From assembly GCA_036406655.1 (NCBI GenBank), contig DASXAP010000164.1, positions 1 to 33,747 on the forward strand: a stretch of DNA of 33,747 nucleotides, in the 5' to 3' direction. The position numbers and the translations under genes were made by a program. Below, one piece after another: positions 31,979 through 33,747 of the stretch. Under the pieces are notes generated by a model, which made no database searches, had not been told where the DNA came from, and saw only the letters and a program-made list of their open reading frames with translations. The stretch comes from VAZQ01 sp036406655. Lineage in GTDB: Bacteria; Pseudomonadota; Alphaproteobacteria; Rhizobiales; Xanthobacteraceae. Position 1 is the stretch's first letter; every line of letters begins with the position of its first letter.

Positions 31979-33747
31979 ATGTCGCATCGTTTGACGCATG
32001 TTGTCATAGTAGCCACGCTCGCCACGACGGCAGTGTGGGATCGACCGGCGTTCGCGGACGATTGGTCGGGCTCAGCGACGTGTACAGTTAACCCCACAGA
32101 CAAAAACCATAACTACCAAAACACGGAAACACATACATGGACGATCGATGTTCCTCAGATGGTCACGCCGTTTGGCGCGGGTAAGTTGTACGCGGAAAAA
32201 TGGGCCGTCACTGGCGGCGGGGACAATGCCGCGAATAGCTGGACGACCAACGGCGGAGCATCGGGCGGTCAACTGTGGTTTTGGATATCAACTGATGGCC
32301 GGATAAATATCAAGACTTCCACGGGCCTACACACGGATCCACAGGGGATTCTCGTCACGCCTAAGAGCGGCGGCAGCTCATTTCATGGCACTGTCCAAGA
32401 GATTGACTTTCCAACGATCCCGTCCGCTGACCCCATGAGCACTTGCATCGAAGGCAATAGCAATCCACCGCCAACAATGGGAAGCGGAGGCTTCTTTCTA
32501 GCGCCAAGCACCAGCACGACCACTACAACATGCCGTTGGAAATTCCAGTACGGGCCTGCCTGCCCGATTCGATCGCCCGGCGACGTCGTGATCGGGCCGC
32601 CCGAGGACAGCAAGCCGCTGCCGGGTGGCATCAAGCCACTGGTCCCAGCGACGCTTTCGATATTTTTTGGCGGGCCCGGCGGCGGCAGCGTGGCGGCGCC
32701 GGAATTTTCTTGCTTGTCTGACTGCACACCCCCAGGGGTCTCAGAAGGACAGATAATCACCCTGACGCCGACGCCCGACGCGACCTCGGTGTTCGCTGGC
32801 TGGGGCGGAGCTTCATGCAGCGGTACGAGCTCCACCTGTAGCGTGACGATCGGGGCGTCCAACCGCGTGATCGCATATTTCCGTTCGAAGTTCAAAACGG
32901 TGGCTGCCGGCGCATATCATACTTGCGCGCTGCGACCACTGGCCGGCGACGTAGTGTGTTGGGGGTACAATGTCGAAGGGCAAACAGGCACCGGTATAAC
33001 TACCAGTTTGCCTCTGGCACCATCACCGGTCACGGGGATTACGAACGCAGTTGCAGTTGCCGCAGGCGGCCATCACACCTGTGCTCTCCTGGCCGATGGA
33101 ACAGTTTCGTGCTGGGGTAAGAACGACAATGGCCAAACAGGCGATGCGATAAGCTTTCCAACAAGCAATGCCACGCCGATGACGGTTCCCGGTATCTCCG
33201 AAGCCGTGGCCGTGACCGCCGGCGGCGCTCACACCTGCGTGGTTCACGCCGGCGGGTCAGCTTCTTGCTGGGGGCTCAACAAGGATGGACAACTTGGGGC
33301 TGGCAGCACCCCGTCCGACCACACCCCCACGCCCGTGTCAGTGGCCCTCGGCGCGGTAGGTCCATTGACCAAACAGATTGCGGCAGGCGCGTACCATACG
33401 TGTGCAATCGTGGCGGATTCCACCGTGACTTGCTGGGGACTAAACAGCGATGGTCAGGCTGGGGCACGGGTGTTGATATCCGACCCTGGTGGCCCCGCCC
33501 TGGGCTGTATAATCCCCCCCGGTGGTGTTGATTGCGTATCAGCCGCCGAGGGCTCTGCGGATACCGTGCCAGTAATTTACTTGAAGGTAACAACAATCGC
33601 AGCGTCCATCGGCGTTGGCCAGTTGCTTGGCGGCCCGCCTCTTGGCGGATATCACACTGTTGCGCTCGACAGCAGCGGTATGGACTGGGGTTGGGGCAAC
33701 AACAACAACGGTCAATTACCTGATGGAGCGGGGGGAGGTGTTGCTAT
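31979..33747 (+). CDS. Secreted RCC1-repeat protein (3' end outside window)
   Basis: The frame from ATG 31979 stays open for 589 codons to the right edge. An N-terminal signal-peptide-like segment (SHRLTHVVIVATLATT, then PAFADDW) is followed by an unassigned domain (about 30-210). A bacterial-repeat-type module follows (about 225-305; SVFAGWGGASCSGTSSTCSVTI). From about residue 308 there are RCC1-type repeats with AGG.HTCAL..DGTV.CWG.N..GQ.G, starting near 308, 360, 414, 468 and 553. Each of the first four has a Cys pair (HTC and CWG); the fifth (GGYHTVALDSSG) has lost both. RCC1 repeats form seven-bladed beta-propellers used for protein binding. The C-terminus, and so any anchor, is not seen. 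GGGGGA lies upstream. Confidence 0.9.
   Translation, partial: MSHRLTHVVIVATLATTAVWDRPAFADDWSGSATCTVNPTDKNHNYQNTETHTWTIDVPQMVTPFGAGKLYAEKWAVTGGGDNAANSWTTNGGASGGQLWFWISTDGRINIKTSTGLHTDPQGILVTPKSGGSSFHGTVQEIDFPTIPSADPMSTCIEGNSNPPPTMGSGGFFLAPSTSTTTTTCRWKFQYGPACPIRSPGDVVIGPPEDSKPLPGGIKPLVPATLSIFFGGPGGGSVAAPEFSCLSDCTPPGVSEGQIITLTPTPDATSVFAGWGGASCSGTSSTCSVTIGASNRVIAYFRSKFKTVAAGAYHTCALRPLAGDVVCWGYNVEGQTGTGITTSLPLAPSPVTGITNAVAVAAGGHHTCALLADGTVSCWGKNDNGQTGDAISFPTSNATPMTVPGISEAVAVTAGGAHTCVVHAGGSASCWGLNKDGQLGAGSTPSDHTPTPVSVALGAVGPLTKQIAAGAYHTCAIVADSTVTCWGLNSDGQAGARVLISDPGGPALGCIIPPGGVDCVSAAEGSADTVPVIYLKVTTIAASIGVGQLLGGPPLGGYHTVALDSSGMDWGWGNNNNGQLPDGAGGGVA

Noticed and set aside
1..33747. CRISPR arrays, rRNA genes, integrase or transposase genes, riboswitches
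   Set aside because: I looked for regular short repeats, rRNA core words, DDE or tyrosine-recombinase motifs and leader structures and found none that hold up.

Overview
The window is most consistent with an alphaproteobacterium of the order Hyphomicrobiales (Rhizobiales). The evidence is the high GC content, a CpdR-type receiver next to an N-formylglutamate amidohydrolase, a HisN-type histidinol phosphatase, an LplT-PlsC-acyl-ACP-synthetase fusion, several NitT/TauT and CoxMLS-type genes, and a tRNA with an encoded CCA. No 16S or species marker is present, so the genus is not claimed.

Bases 1-12200 are an accessory-looking region. It is visibly less GC-rich than what follows and is rich in gene debris. 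It opens with a beta-propeller gene cut by the left edge, an AI-2E-family permease and a small hypothetical gene. The core (3167-9673, minus strand) is a NitT/TauT-type ABC importer (substrate-binding protein, permease, ATPase) with an M20-type and an M24/creatinase-fold hydrolase. This cluster contains three decayed fragments: an M24 copy (7848-8424), an M20 fragment (9560-9673) and an orphan signal peptide of a second binding protein (4467-4580). Read together, they show that a unit M20 - binding protein - M24 once existed twice in tandem, and that each copy lost what the other kept. Then follow a RidA-family gene, a frameshifted Gp49/HigB-HigA toxin-antitoxin relic, a secreted hypothetical protein and a low-coding stretch ending at tRNA-Val(GAC).

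Bases 12203-31623 look like compact, high-GC chromosomal backbone. The genes are cpdR, N-formylglutamate amidohydrolase, an MFS transporter, hisN-type phosphatase, a DMT exporter, a DUF3237 protein and a MetE-core-like methyltransferase. A VapBC module and a FitAB/VapBC-type module flank an SdhA-like flavoprotein with a mini [2Fe-2S] partner. A CoxM-CoxL-CoxS molybdenum hydroxylase operon follows with 1-4 nt overlaps, then the large acyltransferase fusion, a nitrilase and an AhpD-like protein.

The last 1.8 kb (31979 to the right edge) hold a long secreted protein with RCC1-type repeats. Its reading frame runs off the window and its composition is less GC-rich than its left neighbours.

The most interesting points are the reciprocal decay in the ABC/hydrolase cluster, the altered metal ligands in both of its hydrolases, the SdhA-like/mini-ferredoxin pair, and the cysteine-paired RCC1 protein.
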